Positions 43,783 through 51,663 of a DNA stretch of 64,000 nucleotides are shown piece by piece. How positions within the stretch are numbered: position 1 is the first letter of the stretch; every line of letters starts with the position of its first letter. Both the position numbers and the translations under genes were made by a program. The stretch is from Clostridia bacterium (GTDB taxonomy: Bacteria > Bacillota > Clostridia > Oscillospirales > Acutalibacteraceae), in NCBI GenBank assembly GCA_017397655.1, contig JAFQIG010000018.1, positions 1 through 64,000 of the forward strand, in the 5' to 3' direction. Below the pieces are notes generated by a model. It was not told where the DNA came from and ran no database searches. It saw only the letters and a program-made list of their open reading frames with translations.

Positions 43783-44845
43783 TCTCTCGTGCCGTCTTTT
43801 CCGTTAACTCGTTTACCTTCTCAAAATCCATTGACTGTTTATATATTTCTTCAAGCTCGTCATGGATTTTAAGTGCGCCCTTCATTGCATTGACAGCCTC
43901 TTCGACAAGCTCCTTCTGAGTCTTTTTGCTGAAGGCCACACGGCTCTTGAACTCCTTCATTGCCGAATTATCGGTAAATCTTCCCGCATTAACCTTTGTC
44001 TGATCCGACACAAATCGGTGATACGCTCTCGACGACACGACGGCAAAGCCGATTTCGGGGACAATAAGATGCTCGGGTCCGCAATCGGGATGAAGAGGAC
44101 ACGGACACGAGATAACATCAAGTCCCGATCCCAGCGCATATCGCCTGAGGCAACCTACAATTATTGACGAAACCGATCCGTAAGGGTCATCAATAACGAT
44201 CACATCATCACACAGCGTTTCGATACTTCCGTAATGAATATATATTCCGTCGGGTGTCACCGCCGATAAAAATCTTTTTCGTTCCGTACCGACAACACCT
44301 CTGGGTGTTCCAAACTTTCTTGATGCCAGACGTGATGCATATCTTTCCGCCTTGTCGGTATCCGTACACGAAAGTACTATTCGCCTCACATCACGGCTCA
44401 AGGATTCCGATGCTTGCAAAAACCGTATACTCTTTTTATGAAGAGACGAGTTCTCCGCCCACAGACGGATGATCTCGGCTCTGTTTTTTTGAAGAAATCC
44501 GTCATCCCTGAACGCATCCATATACAACACCTTTTCGACAGCTCCGGGAAACTGCGGCTCTATGACATGCGGTGCCGTTCCGTCAACAATGCTGATCTTT
44601 TTGCCGTCAAAAATCAGCGCATCAAGCGATTCGGGATCCGATGCACAATGCACTTTCTCGCACATAACGCCTTCCTTTTCGCAAAGATCGGCAATCCGCT
44701 TCATCATTGTTGATTTTCCCGTACCGGGACCTCCCTTGATAATGTATGCCCGCCAACCGTCATGCGGATCGTAAAGCTCGGAAAACAGCGAATGAAACCC
44801 GAACGGCGTATTTGCTCCGAGAAAAAATGTCGTATTTTCAGTCAA
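43769..44845 (-). CDS. P-loop ATPase with one intact Walker A (PRK06851-like)
   Basis: A 358-residue cytosolic protein. FFLGANTPFGFHSLF and IIKGGPGTGKSTMMKRIA give an intact N-terminal P-loop. The second half repeats the opening theme (FLSAVTPDGIYIHYGSIETLCDDVIVIDD), but where a second Walker A is expected it reads DDPYGSVSSIIV, without GKS/T. This layout resembles the PRK06851 family of tandem P-loop proteins; the function of the family is not established. TTG start with GGAGGGATATCT upstream. Convergent with the HAD gene. Confidence 0.65.
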   Translation of the reverse strand: MTENTTFFLGANTPFGFHSLFSELYDPHDGWRAYIIKGGPGTGKSTMMKRIADLCEKEGVMCEKVHCASDPESLDALIFDGKKISIVDGTAPHVIEPQFPGAVEKVLYMDAFRDDGFLQKNRAEIIRLWAENSSLHKKSIRFLQASESLSRDVRRIVLSCTDTDKAERYASRLASRKFGTPRGVVGTERKRFLSAVTPDGIYIHYGSIETLCDDVIVIDDPYGSVSSIIVGCLRRYALGSGLDVISCPCPLHPDCGPEHLIVPEIGFAVVSSRAYHRFVSDQTKVNAGRFTDNSAMKEFKSRVAFSKKTQKELVEEAVNAMKGALKIHDELEEIYKQSMDFEKVNELTEKTAREIIEA

Positions 44846-45013
44846 AGATATCCCTCCGTAAAAAATGCTTTTGTTTTATATTTATTCAAAAGTCTGTCAT
44901 TAGGTGCACGTACGGTAAAAAATTAAAAAAACATTGTAATTTTATCCCGAATATGCTATTATAATCTTTATAATGAGGGCGTGTGTACATCGCCGACGGA
45001 ATGAGGGATTCTG

Positions 45014-46303
45014 ATGATAACTCTGATCAAAAACGTACTTGCCGTATTACGGAAAGATGACCGTTTTTCTGTTGAAAAATGTAATATTGTCATAAAGGAT
45101 GATCTTATCGACTATATCGGTGATGCTCCTGCATACGAAAAATACGATACTGTCATTGACGGCAAAAACCGTCTTGCCATACCGGGACTCATCAACGCTC
45201 ATACTCACTCGTATATGACTCTTTTCCGCAACAGTGCCGATGATGTTCCGTTTAACGAGTGGCTATTTAACAGGATTCTTCCGATGGAGGACAAGCTGAT
45301 TGCAGGCGATTCGTATTGGAGTACGCTTCTGGGTATTTGTGAAATGCTTCGAAGCGGTACAACTGCGTTCCTCGATATGTATATTTTCCCCTACGAAACT
45401 GCACGTGCCGTTAATGACAGCGGTATCAGAGCTGTCATCTCCCGTGGGCTTGTCGGTGAAACTGCCGATGATGAAGGGGGACTTCGCAGAATAGGCGAGG
45501 CAAAACAGGATTTTATCAATTACAAGGACTGTGCCGAAGGCAGACTTACCTTCCGTCTCGCTCCCCACGCCCCTTACACGTGCTCTCCGGCATTCCTCTC
45601 CACCGTCATAGATACGGCAAGAGAAATGGGCATCGGTATCCATACACATCTGTCCGAAAGCATTTCCGAGGTTGAAAATATCCGTAATCAATACTCGATG
45701 ACTCCTATTGCTCTGATGGAAAAGACAGGACTCTTTACTCTGCCGACAGCCGCCGCACATTGCGTTCATCTTGACGATGAGGATTTTGCAATTCTCAAGG
45801 AAAACGGTGTTTCCGTTCTGACAAATCCTGCAAGCAATATGAAGCTCGGCAACGGCTTCGCTCCCGTACCGAGATTCCTGAAAGAGGGAATAAACGTAGC
45901 CCTCGGTACCGACAGCGCCGCCAGCAACAACAGTCTTAATCTCTTCCGTGAGATAAACAATCTTTCGCTCATTCACAAGGGCGCAAACAGCGATGCCGTA
46001 AGTGTCAGTGCATCCGAAGCCTTTTATGCAGCAACCGCAGGCGGAGCAAAAGCTCTCGGCATCAACGCAGGCGAGCTCTCTATCGGCAAAAAGGCGGATA
46101 TCGTCCTTATGGATATGATGACACCGCAGCTCAATCCCCCGACCGACATTGTTTCGTCACTTGCATATTCCGCAAACGGAAGCGAGGTCCGCACGGTAAT
46201 CGTCAACGGTAAAATCGTACTTGACGGCGGCGAGCTCAAAACAATCGACGAAGAACGCATAATCTTTGAAACAAACAGAATTTTTGACAGAATCAATTCA
46301 TAA
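45014..46303 (+). CDS. mtaD: S-adenosylhomocysteine/methylthioadenosine deaminase
   Basis: A 429-residue amidohydrolase of the MtaD/SAH deaminase group. PGLINAHTHSYM provides the first metal histidines, HTHLSES the third, AHCVHL the fourth and GTDSAASNN the catalytic aspartate. It deaminates SAH, MTA or adenosine to inosine forms. GAGGG precedes the ATG. It sits 13 bases upstream of SAH hydrolase, which fits a pathway from S-adenosylmethionine by-products back to homocysteine via S-inosylhomocysteine. A guanine or chlorohydrolase-type activity is less likely in this context. Confidence 0.88.
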   Translation: MITLIKNVLAVLRKDDRFSVEKCNIVIKDDLIDYIGDAPAYEKYDTVIDGKNRLAIPGLINAHTHSYMTLFRNSADDVPFNEWLFNRILPMEDKLIAGDSYWSTLLGICEMLRSGTTAFLDMYIFPYETARAVNDSGIRAVISRGLVGETADDEGGLRRIGEAKQDFINYKDCAEGRLTFRLAPHAPYTCSPAFLSTVIDTAREMGIGIHTHLSESISEVENIRNQYSMTPIALMEKTGLFTLPTAAAHCVHLDDEDFAILKENGVSVLTNPASNMKLGNGFAPVPRFLKEGINVALGTDSAASNNSLNLFREINNLSLIHKGANSDAVSVSASEAFYAATAGGAKALGINAGELSIGKKADIVLMDMMTPQLNPPTDIVSSLAYSANGSEVRTVIVNGKIVLDGGELKTIDEERIIFETNRIFDRINS

Positions 46304-46316
46304 TACGGAGGACATT

Positions 46317-47564
46317 ATGTACGATATTAAAGATATAACCTTAAGCCCCGAGGGTCACAAAAAAATAAACTGGGTTAAAGATAATATGCCTCTTTTAAGA
46401 AACCTTGAAGAGGAATTTTCCAAAGAAAAGCCGTTTGACGGTCTGCGCATAGCGCTTTCAATTCACCTTGAAGCAAAAACAGCCTACCTTTGCAAGGTTC
46501 TGAAGGCAGGCGGTGCCGAGGTTTATACAACGGGAAGCAATCCCTTGTCAACACAGGACGATGTCGTTGCGGCTCTTGCCGAGGACGGTATCAACATCTT
46601 TGCAAAATACGGTGTTTCCGCCGATGAATATAACGAGCATCTTCGCTGTGTAATATCCAAAGCTCCGCATATCATAATTGATGACGGCGGCGATCTTGTA
46701 AATCTTATCCACAACGAATATCCCGAGCTTCTTGACAATGTTATCGGCGGTTGCGAGGAAACAACAACAGGCATCATCCGCCTTCATTCCATGGAAAAAG
46801 CAGGTGCGCTCCGCTTCCCGATGATCGCTGTCAACGATGCTATGTGCAAGCATCTTTTTGACAACCGTTACGGCACGGGTCAATCGGTATGGGACGGCAT
46901 CAACCGTACAACCAACCTCATCGTTGCAGGCAAAAACGTTGTCGTTGCAGGCTACGGCTGGTGCGGCAAGGGCGTTGCAATGCGTGCAAAGGGACTCGGC
47001 GCAGAGGTTATCGTAACCGAGATTGATCCCGTCAAGGCTCTTGAAGCATATATGGACGGCTTCAAGGTAATGCCGATGACAGATGCCGCAAAGATCGGTG
47101 ATTTCTTCGTCACCGTTACAGGCTGCTGTGAGGTTATCACGGAAAAGCATTTCTACGAAATGAAGGACGGCGCAATTCTTTGTAATGCAGGACATTTCAA
47201 CGTTGAAGTCGATGTTGACTGTCTCGAAAGAATCGCCGTCAGCAAAACGGAACGCAGAAAGAACATTGACGGTTATCTTCTGTCAAACGGCAGAACTCTC
47301 AACGTTCTGGCACAAGGCAGACTTGTAAATCTTGCCGCAGGTGACGGTCATCCTGCAGAAATTATGGATATGAGCTTCGCCATTCAGGCACTCTCTGCCC
47401 GTTATCTTGCCGAAAACCGTGATGCAAACCTTTTCGCAAAGGTTTATCCCGTTCCCGAAGAAATCGATAACCGTGTCGCATCAATGAAGCTTCGCTACAG
47501 CGGTCTGTCGATCGATACGTTAACCGAATCTCAGCAAAAATATATCGACAGCTACAACCTTTAA
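46317..47564 (+). CDS. ahcY: adenosylhomocysteinase
   Basis: A 415-residue NAD-dependent enzyme that splits S-adenosyl- (or S-inosyl-) homocysteine to homocysteine and the nucleoside. GGAEVYTTGSNPLSTQDD is the substrate region, GQSVWDGINRTTN follows the catalytic Asp/Lys area, and VVVAGYGWCGKGVAMRAKG is the NAD-binding GxGxxG. It lacks the long insertion of eukaryal enzymes, matching the short bacterial/archaeal form. The ATG at 46317 is supported by CGGAGGACATT; the longer frame overlaps the deaminase gene. Co-transcribed with the SAH deaminase gene. Confidence 0.95.
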   Translation: MYDIKDITLSPEGHKKINWVKDNMPLLRNLEEEFSKEKPFDGLRIALSIHLEAKTAYLCKVLKAGGAEVYTTGSNPLSTQDDVVAALAEDGINIFAKYGVSADEYNEHLRCVISKAPHIIIDDGGDLVNLIHNEYPELLDNVIGGCEETTTGIIRLHSMEKAGALRFPMIAVNDAMCKHLFDNRYGTGQSVWDGINRTTNLIVAGKNVVVAGYGWCGKGVAMRAKGLGAEVIVTEIDPVKALEAYMDGFKVMPMTDAAKIGDFFVTVTGCCEVITEKHFYEMKDGAILCNAGHFNVEVDVDCLERIAVSKTERRKNIDGYLLSNGRTLNVLAQGRLVNLAAGDGHPAEIMDMSFAIQALSARYLAENRDANLFAKVYPVPEEIDNRVASMKLRYSGLSIDTLTESQQKYIDSYNL

Positions 47565-47577
47565 AGAGGTGACGTGT

Positions 47578-48255
47578 ATGTCAATAAAAATCGCTCCGTC
47601 TGTTCTGGCATCCGATTTTTCAAAGCTCGGTACCGAGGCTGTCAGAATGACCGAAAGCTCGGCTGATTATCTGCATCTTGATGTTATGGACGGTGTTTTT
47701 GTCCCCAACATCTCCTTCGGTGCTCCCGTAATCTCATCAATAAGAAAATGCACACCGATATTTTTCGATGTGCATCTGATGATCTGCGATCCTTTGAAAT
47801 ATATTGACGATTTCAAAAAAAGCGGTGCAGACAACATAACCTTTCATATAGAATCGACAAGCGATCCCGAAAGCGTTATTGATTATATTCATTCCGTCGG
47901 ATGCAAGGCATCCGTTTCACTCAAGCCGTCTACCGATATAAAAACAGTCTTTCCGTATCTTGAAAAGCTTGATATGGTTCTTGTTATGACGGTTGAACCC
48001 GGCTTTGGCGGCCAAGCCTTCATGCCCGATATGCTGCCTAAAATAAAGGCATTGAGACAGGAAATAATAAGACAGAAGCTTAACACCGACATACAGGTTG
48101 ACGGCGGTATCGACGAACAGACCGTATCACTTGCCGCAGCTAACGGCGCAAACGTTTTTGTTTCGGGAAGCACGATTTTCAAGTCATCCGATCCACACAG
48201 GACAATCAACTGCCTTAAAACGTTGGCTGCCGATGCGTTTGACAGCGAGTTATAA
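47578..48255 (+). CDS. rpe: ribulose-phosphate 3-epimerase
   Basis: A 225-residue TIM-barrel enzyme that interconverts ribulose 5-phosphate and xylulose 5-phosphate in the pentose phosphate pathway. IAPSVLASDFSKLG, LHLDVMDGVFVPNISFG, DVHLMI, MTVEPGFGGQ and QVDGGI are all conserved, with the His/Asp metal ligands. The ATG at 47578 is preferred (GAGGTGA upstream). It follows ahcY by 13 bases and overlaps the end of mecA on the opposite strand by six bases. Confidence 0.97.
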   Translation: MSIKIAPSVLASDFSKLGTEAVRMTESSADYLHLDVMDGVFVPNISFGAPVISSIRKCTPIFFDVHLMICDPLKYIDDFKKSGADNITFHIESTSDPESVIDYIHSVGCKASVSLKPSTDIKTVFPYLEKLDMVLVMTVEPGFGGQAFMPDMLPKIKALRQEIIRQKLNTDIQVDGGIDEQTVSLAAANGANVFVSGSTIFKSSDPHRTINCLKTLAADAFDSEL

Positions 48256-48825
48256 TCCGATTGTCAGCATCTCAACGGCATTGCCGTCTGCCAGACACTT
48301 CCAATGCTCGCTCATCATCTCATGAAAAAGAGCACCTTCACGGCACATACCTCCGTACTCGTTTATCAGATTTCTTATACTCTGAACATTACGGCAGGCA
48401 ACCGTCATTCGGTATTGTCCGTCAAGCAAAAATAAACTGCTTTTGAGTCCTATGTAATTCTTTTTAAGTCTTTTTGCACATTCCGTGAGATTTTCCAGAG
48501 AGTCAAACTCATATGTCACGGAGGTCACATCGTTTTTTGTCCTGACCATATTATGAAAGCTTGCCGACTTGATCTCTTTTGACGGTACGGTAAAACAAAT
48601 CACACAACCGCCTGTCGGTTTCGGCATTGCTTCGATAAGCATCCTGCCGGACGGATCTATATCACGGTGAAGCTCACGTCGTGCTTTATCAAGAATTGTC
48701 CATATGACACGACGTGTTTCTATGTTTGAATAATCCATTTTTTCATAAGAAATGTCAAGCTCTGTCATATCCTCTTTTGACAGCTCTACCACAATCTTTC
48801 CGTCTTGCGGTGTTTCAATGTTCAA
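48250..48825 (-). CDS. mecA: adaptor protein MecA
   Basis: A 191-residue adaptor that delivers substrates to ClpCP protease. The N-terminal substrate-binding segment (DGKIVVELSKEDMTELDISYEKMDYSN, shown as ELSKEDMTELDISYEKMDYS) and the C-terminal ClpC-binding domain (FDSLENLTECAKRL, LFLLDGQYRMTV, EYGGMCREG) are both present. It is slightly shorter than the Bacillus protein, as is usual for Clostridia. TTG start with a GGGGG site ten bases upstream. Its promoter lies back-to-back with that of the Rnf-like operon. Confidence 0.92.
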   Translation of the reverse strand: MNIETPQDGKIVVELSKEDMTELDISYEKMDYSNIETRRVIWTILDKARRELHRDIDPSGRMLIEAMPKPTGGCVICFTVPSKEIKSASFHNMVRTKNDVTSVTYEFDSLENLTECAKRLKKNYIGLKSSLFLLDGQYRMTVACRNVQSIRNLINEYGGMCREGALFHEMMSEHWKCLADGNAVEMLTIGL

Positions 48826-48855
48826 TTGACTCTACCCCCATCCGTTTCTTATAAT
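48826..48855 (+). promoter_or_regulatory. promoter of the Rnf-like operon
   Basis: TTGACT (48826-48831), 18 bases, TATAAT (48850-48855). It lies against the mecA promoter on the other strand (48859-48887), so binding of polymerase to the two may compete. Confidence 0.7.
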
Positions 48856-48858
48856 AAT

Positions 48859-48887
48859 ATAATATTACCCGTACGTGCCGTATGCAA
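48859..48887 (-). promoter_or_regulatory. promoter of mecA
   Basis: On the minus strand TTGCAT (48887-48882), 17 bases, TATTAT (48864-48859). Confidence 0.65.
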
Positions 48888-48923
48888 TGATCAAATGTTG
48901 GAAAATCCGAAGGAGGTGCCGCC

Positions 48924-49910
48924 TTGACTAAGAAAACCAAAAAGCTTCGCCGTAATGAAAGCGTATTTTACGCCGACACGCTCGTACTGCTTCTGCCTCT
49001 TGCCGTTCTTGCCGTTTACCGTTACGGTCTCGGCGCTCTCTGTCGCATTCTGTCGTGTATGCTCGTAGCCGTGCTTTGCGAAATTATCGGCTCTCTCCTT
49101 ATGAAATGTCAGCGTGACGTCAGCGATTGCAGCGCATTGTTCATCGGTGCCGCAACAGCACTTATGTTGCCTGCCAACATACCGTATCTTATCGCCTTTT
49201 CCGGCGTGTCATTTGCCGTTCTTGCCGTCAAGCTTCCTCTCGGAGGCACACAGTCGGCACCGTTTGTCCCGACAGCGGCAGGCTTTGCCTTTATGACCCT
49301 TTGTTGGTCAGACAAGGTTTTCGGCTATCCCATCATCGGCGGAGCAATTGATTCCGTAAACGGACTGTCTCTCTCTCATATGCTCAGTCTCGGCACTTCC
49401 ATCCGTCCCAATTACGCAAACATTTTTGATGTTCTGACAGGTAATTATTCGGGGCCGTCCGGTGCCGGCTGCATCATCGTCCTGCTTGCAGGCAGTATAT
49501 ATCTGTGTCTGCGCCACCGTAAAAGCGTGTTCAACATTCTCGGTTTTTTGCTGTCGTGCAGTATTATGGCGCTCCTGTTTCCGAGAATCAGCTCAAACTA
49601 TACCCATCTGATTTCGCTGTTAATGGAGCTTTGTTCAGGTGTTCTTATTTTCTCCGCCGTTTTCTTTGTCACGGATCCCGCAACATCTCCGTCCCGACCG
49701 TCACACCGCTTTATGTACGGTATCTTTACAGGTATCGTCTGTATGGTTATGAGATATTTTTCAAGCTTTGAAGAAAGCACCTGTTTCGGCGTGCTTATCG
49801 CCAATGCGGCATGGCCTGCCATTCAGATTCGCATTACAAAAATCAAAAAGAAAAAACAAATTGCCCCACGTACATCTTCTGCAGTAAAGGGGGATGCGCA
49901 GAATGGCTAA
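48924..49910 (+). CDS. RnfD/NqrB-like membrane protein without flavin motif
   Basis: A 328-residue membrane protein with about nine segments, homologous to RnfD. DCSALFIGAATALMLP, FAVLAVKLPLGG, FFVTDPATSPSRP and RYFSSFEESTCFGVLIAN line up with family blocks. RnfD normally binds FMN covalently at the Thr of an S/TGAT motif; that region here reads SVNGLSLSHML and no S/TGAT occurs anywhere. Flavinylation therefore looks impossible. TTG start with AAGGAGGT seven bases upstream. It overlaps the next gene by eight bases. In ordinary rnf operons D is flanked by C and G; neither is present here. Confidence 0.8.
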   Translation: MTKKTKKLRRNESVFYADTLVLLLPLAVLAVYRYGLGALCRILSCMLVAVLCEIIGSLLMKCQRDVSDCSALFIGAATALMLPANIPYLIAFSGVSFAVLAVKLPLGGTQSAPFVPTAAGFAFMTLCWSDKVFGYPIIGGAIDSVNGLSLSHMLSLGTSIRPNYANIFDVLTGNYSGPSGAGCIIVLLAGSIYLCLRHRKSVFNILGFLLSCSIMALLFPRISSNYTHLISLLMELCSGVLIFSAVFFVTDPATSPSRPSHRFMYGIFTGIVCMVMRYFSSFEESTCFGVLIANAAWPAIQIRITKIKKKKQIAPRTSSAVKGDAQNG

Positions 49911-50856
49911 CGATAAAAACAGGGTTGTTCTGACTCCGTCACGCATTTTCATTTACGGTGTCGTAGTCAAAAATCCCATTCTTGTACAGGTTATCGGTCT
50001 GTGTCCTGCAGTCGCCGCCTGTGCCGATATTTACGTAGCATCTCTTTTGTCGGCGGTAATACTTTTTCTGCTGATACTTTGCGAACTTGCGGCATCGGCA
50101 CTTTTAAAAAATGTATCAGCCTGGGTCCGAATGGCGCTCTATTTTGTGATGGGTCTGATCGTTTCAAGCCTTGCCACAATGTTTGCCGAAATGTATGTTC
50201 CCCAGATCGCCAATACCGCAGGTGTCTATCTGCCTCTTATGGCAGCAAGCTCTGCCGCGGCTTTGCGATGCGAAAACTTTGCGGTCAAAAAAAGCATACG
50301 GCTCAGCTTTTATGATGCTGCCGCAAACGGCATCGGCACATCTCTTGTGCTGTTATTCACGGGATTTGTCCGCGGTCTTTTGGGCGTCGGAACAATAGGT
50401 GAATTTGTTGTTTTTGAAAAAGCTCCGATATCGGGTCTCTCGATGCCGTTCGGCGGATTTATAATGCTCGGCTTTTCGGCAGCTCTTTTAAAGTGGTTTA
50501 TATCAACATTTCTTTCCGACTATTCACACGATATGTCGTTCGGCATAAAACGTGCAAAAAAGAAACGTCCTCCCGCCCGGAAGACACCTGCTCCGATTAA
50601 AAAATCAAAACCCGTAAAGAAAAATGACGTAGCCTCTCAACCCGTCGAAGTAAACGAACCTGTTACCGAACAGGAAGAGCCTGTTACTGAAGAACCTGTT
50701 ACGGAAACGGTTGATCAGACACTGATAACAGACGAGTTTGACCTCTTTAATTTTTCAGTTGATGACGAAATTGATGCTATAATGTCAGGACTGTCCTCAT
50801 TTGACAGCATCCTTGATGAAATATCAAAAGAGAAGGAGGACAGCGAAAATGAGTAG
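49903..50856 (+). CDS. RnfE-like membrane protein with acidic C-terminal tail
   Basis: A 317-residue protein. Residues 1-215 form a six-helix RnfE/NqrD-type domain: VVKNPILVQVIGLCP keeps the first cluster cysteine (Cys34). The second, normally in VNC before LGRAE, is replaced by Ser (AASSAAALRCENF, Ser117), although a Cys lies six residues on. About 100 residues of cytosolic-looking tail follow: a Lys/Pro-rich start, PVTEE repeats, then an acidic helix-like end (DDEIDAIMSGLSSFDSILDE). Such a tail is not usual in RnfE. The ATG at 49903 is chosen for its AAAGGGGG site. Overlaps both neighbours by eight bases. Confidence 0.8.
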   Translation: MANDKNRVVLTPSRIFIYGVVVKNPILVQVIGLCPAVAACADIYVASLLSAVILFLLILCELAASALLKNVSAWVRMALYFVMGLIVSSLATMFAEMYVPQIANTAGVYLPLMAASSAAALRCENFAVKKSIRLSFYDAAANGIGTSLVLLFTGFVRGLLGVGTIGEFVVFEKAPISGLSMPFGGFIMLGFSAALLKWFISTFLSDYSHDMSFGIKRAKKKRPPARKTPAPIKKSKPVKKNDVASQPVEVNEPVTEQEEPVTEEPVTETVDQTLITDEFDLFNFSVDDEIDAIMSGLSSFDSILDEISKEKEDSENE

Positions 50857-51442
50857 TCTTGTCACCTTCCTTGAAACCGCACTTTATATGATCTTTGTCC
50901 AGAACCTTGTTTTCAGCGGAGGCTACGGCTCCAGCGAAGCTATCAGAATGTCCGCAAAGCCGAAAAGATTTGTGCCGTTTTCAATAATGATCACATACTT
51001 TTCCACTTTGACGGCGTTTGTCTGCCGACTGCTTGACAACATTGATGCCGTCGACTCGTTGGGATTGGGCTTTCACACTCTTATTTTCGGTGCAGTCCTC
51101 GTCGTGATATTCATTTTCACGGTTCTTTTGTGCAAGATACTGCTGTCACCCAACCAGAAATTCTACAGCACAATCAGCATCGCCGCACTTAACACCCTTG
51201 TCTTTGCCGTTCCTCTTATCAACCGTCAGGCAGGCTTCAGTCTGATTCAGAGTGTCGGCACGGGTATCGGTTCGGGACTGTCGTTTATCATTGCTCTTTT
51301 CCTTATCAACACAGGACTCCGCCGTCTTGAAAATAACACCAATATCCCTCCCCTCTTTAAGGGAACTCCCGCTGTCTTTCTTTACGTTGCGATGCTTTCA
51401 ATCGCTTTTGCAGGACTTTCGGGAAGATCGCTTTTCGCATGA
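50849..51442 (+). CDS. RnfA-like membrane protein without cluster cysteines
   Basis: A 197-residue six-helix membrane protein of RnfA/NqrE type. The usual NNxVLxxFLGICPF motif reads QNLVFSGGYGSSEA, with Ser29 in place of the cysteine. The second conserved TTNC motif reads as LVFA or ALNT depending on the gap, again without cysteine. The two cysteines present elsewhere are in other helices. RnfA and RnfE normally share one membrane [2Fe-2S] cluster, so this version should not hold it. The ATG at 50849 follows AAGGAGG; the C-terminal block IPPLFKGTPAVFLYVAMLSIAF is family-typical. Confidence 0.8.
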   Translation: MSSLVTFLETALYMIFVQNLVFSGGYGSSEAIRMSAKPKRFVPFSIMITYFSTLTAFVCRLLDNIDAVDSLGLGFHTLIFGAVLVVIFIFTVLLCKILLSPNQKFYSTISIAALNTLVFAVPLINRQAGFSLIQSVGTGIGSGLSFIIALFLINTGLRRLENNTNIPPLFKGTPAVFLYVAMLSIAFAGLSGRSLFA

Positions 51443-51457
51443 TCGGAGAAGATTGAT

Positions 51458-51649
51458 TTGAAAAAAAACAAAACACCTCCCGTTCCTTTTATCAGGAACT
51501 ACAGCAGAAACTATTCATATTACAATAAAATACGCCGACAAAAGATACTGCGCCGCATACTTGTTGTTGTCGGCACGATAGCAGTATTTTTGCTCGGTTA
51601 TTTTCTGATGGCAATGCTTCTTGATATTTCGCATATGCCGCCTGTTTGA
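51458..51649 (+). CDS. small single-pass membrane protein
   Basis: A 63-residue protein with a Tyr/Arg-rich cytosolic start (FIRNYSRNYSYYNKIRRQK) and one hydrophobic helix (about residues 33-55, ILVVVGTIAVFLLGYFLMAM). TTG start with GGAGAAG upstream, 15 bases after the RnfA-like gene and 14 before the amylase gene. I do not recognise it. Its position suggests it could be a fourth subunit of the Rnf-like module. Confidence 0.6.
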   Translation: MKKNKTPPVPFIRNYSRNYSYYNKIRRQKILRRILVVVGTIAVFLLGYFLMAMLLDISHMPPV

Positions 51650-51663
51650 CACGAAGGAGACTT

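Noticed and set aside
48924-51442. Decayed pseudogene remnant of a normal rnf operon
   Set aside because: All three frames are full length and coupled, and they have strong ribosome binding sites. Only redox residues are changed while structural motifs are kept, which points to selection.
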